DNA of 64,000 bases from Rhabdornis inornatus. Taxonomy: Eukaryota; Chordata; Aves; Passeriformes; Rhabdornithidae. Shown here piece by piece: positions 63,784 to 64,000 of the stretch. Location of the stretch: NCBI GenBank assembly GCA_013397075.1, contig VWZS01009947.1, positions 620,001-684,000 of the forward strand, written 5' to 3'. A program made the position numbers and the translations under genes. The notes under the pieces are model-generated. The model was given only the letters and a program-made list of their open reading frames with translations. It searched no databases and was not told where the DNA came from. How positions within the stretch are numbered: the first letter of the stretch is position 1; the number at the start of each line of letters is the position of its first letter.

Positions 63784-63944
63784 NNNNNNNNNNNNNNNNN
63801 NNNNNNNNNNNNNNNNNNNNNNNNNNNNNNNNNNNNNNNNNNNNNNNNNNNNNNNNNNNNNNNNNNNNNNNNNNNNNNNNNNNNNNNNNNNNNNNNNNNN
63901 NNNNNNNNNNNNNNNNNNNNNNNNNNNNNNNNNNNNNNNNNNNN
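63784..63944. other. Assembly gap, 161 N
   Basis: A run of N directly followed by a CTTC microsatellite. The unresolved part is probably more of the same tetranucleotide repeat. The length is not the round 100 often used for gaps of unknown size, so it may be an estimate. Confidence 0.99.
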
Positions 63945-64000
63945 CTTCCTTCCTTCCTTCCTTCCTTCCTTCTTTTCCTTCCTTCCTTTCTCTCTCCCTC
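63945..64000. repeat. (CTTC)n polypyrimidine microsatellite
   Basis: About seven CTTC units, an interruption (TTTT), two more units, then CT-rich sequence to the window end. A pure polypyrimidine strand can form triplex DNA and blocks polymerases, which fits the adjoining gap. Confidence 0.95.

Noticed and set aside
1..64000. tRNA, snRNA, CRISPR, bacterial operon or intact retroviral genes
   Set aside because: I looked for tRNA T-arm text, spaced direct repeats and conserved polymerase motifs in the translations and saw none. Sequence composition and CR1 content indicate a vertebrate chromosome.

Overview
The window looks like bird nuclear DNA, most likely from a songbird, and it is almost entirely non-coding. 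The strongest evidence is three fragments of CR1, the main LINE of birds, each recognised by its conserved 3' tail. There are also three solo long terminal repeats (LTRs) of avian endogenous-retrovirus type and two very old MIR/CORE-SINE fragments. The rest is AT-rich, repeat-poor sequence with scattered microsatellites and one assembly gap. It reads as a gene desert or the inside of very long introns.

Layout. 1-2676: unique AT-rich DNA. 2677-~3560: worn LTR on the minus strand. ~3560-6984: unique DNA. 6985-7210: short CR1 tail. 7211-23035: unique DNA with short tandem repeats. 23036-28500: the densest repeat cluster, with an ~860 bp CR1, a CpG-rich ERVK-like solo LTR with target duplications, a doubtful MIR relic and an ERVL-like LTR on the minus strand. 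28501-40838: unique DNA with GTTT, AAAC and poly-A tracts, a 32-bp perfect palindrome, a G-run and one exon-like GC-richer block (38582-38908). 40839-41042: a CR1 with an internal deletion. 41043-63783: unique DNA with two MIR-like fragments, a 44-A tract and several small duplications. 63784-63944: run of N. 63945-64000: CTTC-type microsatellite.

I found no protein-coding gene that I can support. The open frames are short (longest 164 codons), lie on both strands at the density expected by chance in AT-rich DNA, and match no family I recognise. Several are simply translations of CR1 or LTR sequence. I saw no tRNA, rRNA, snRNA, CRISPR array or intact viral gene. No new biological system is visible. 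The observations worth following up are the dateable LTR insertion, the deleted CR1, the ancient SINE fragments, the exon-like block and a few homeodomain-site-rich stretches that could be conserved enhancers.
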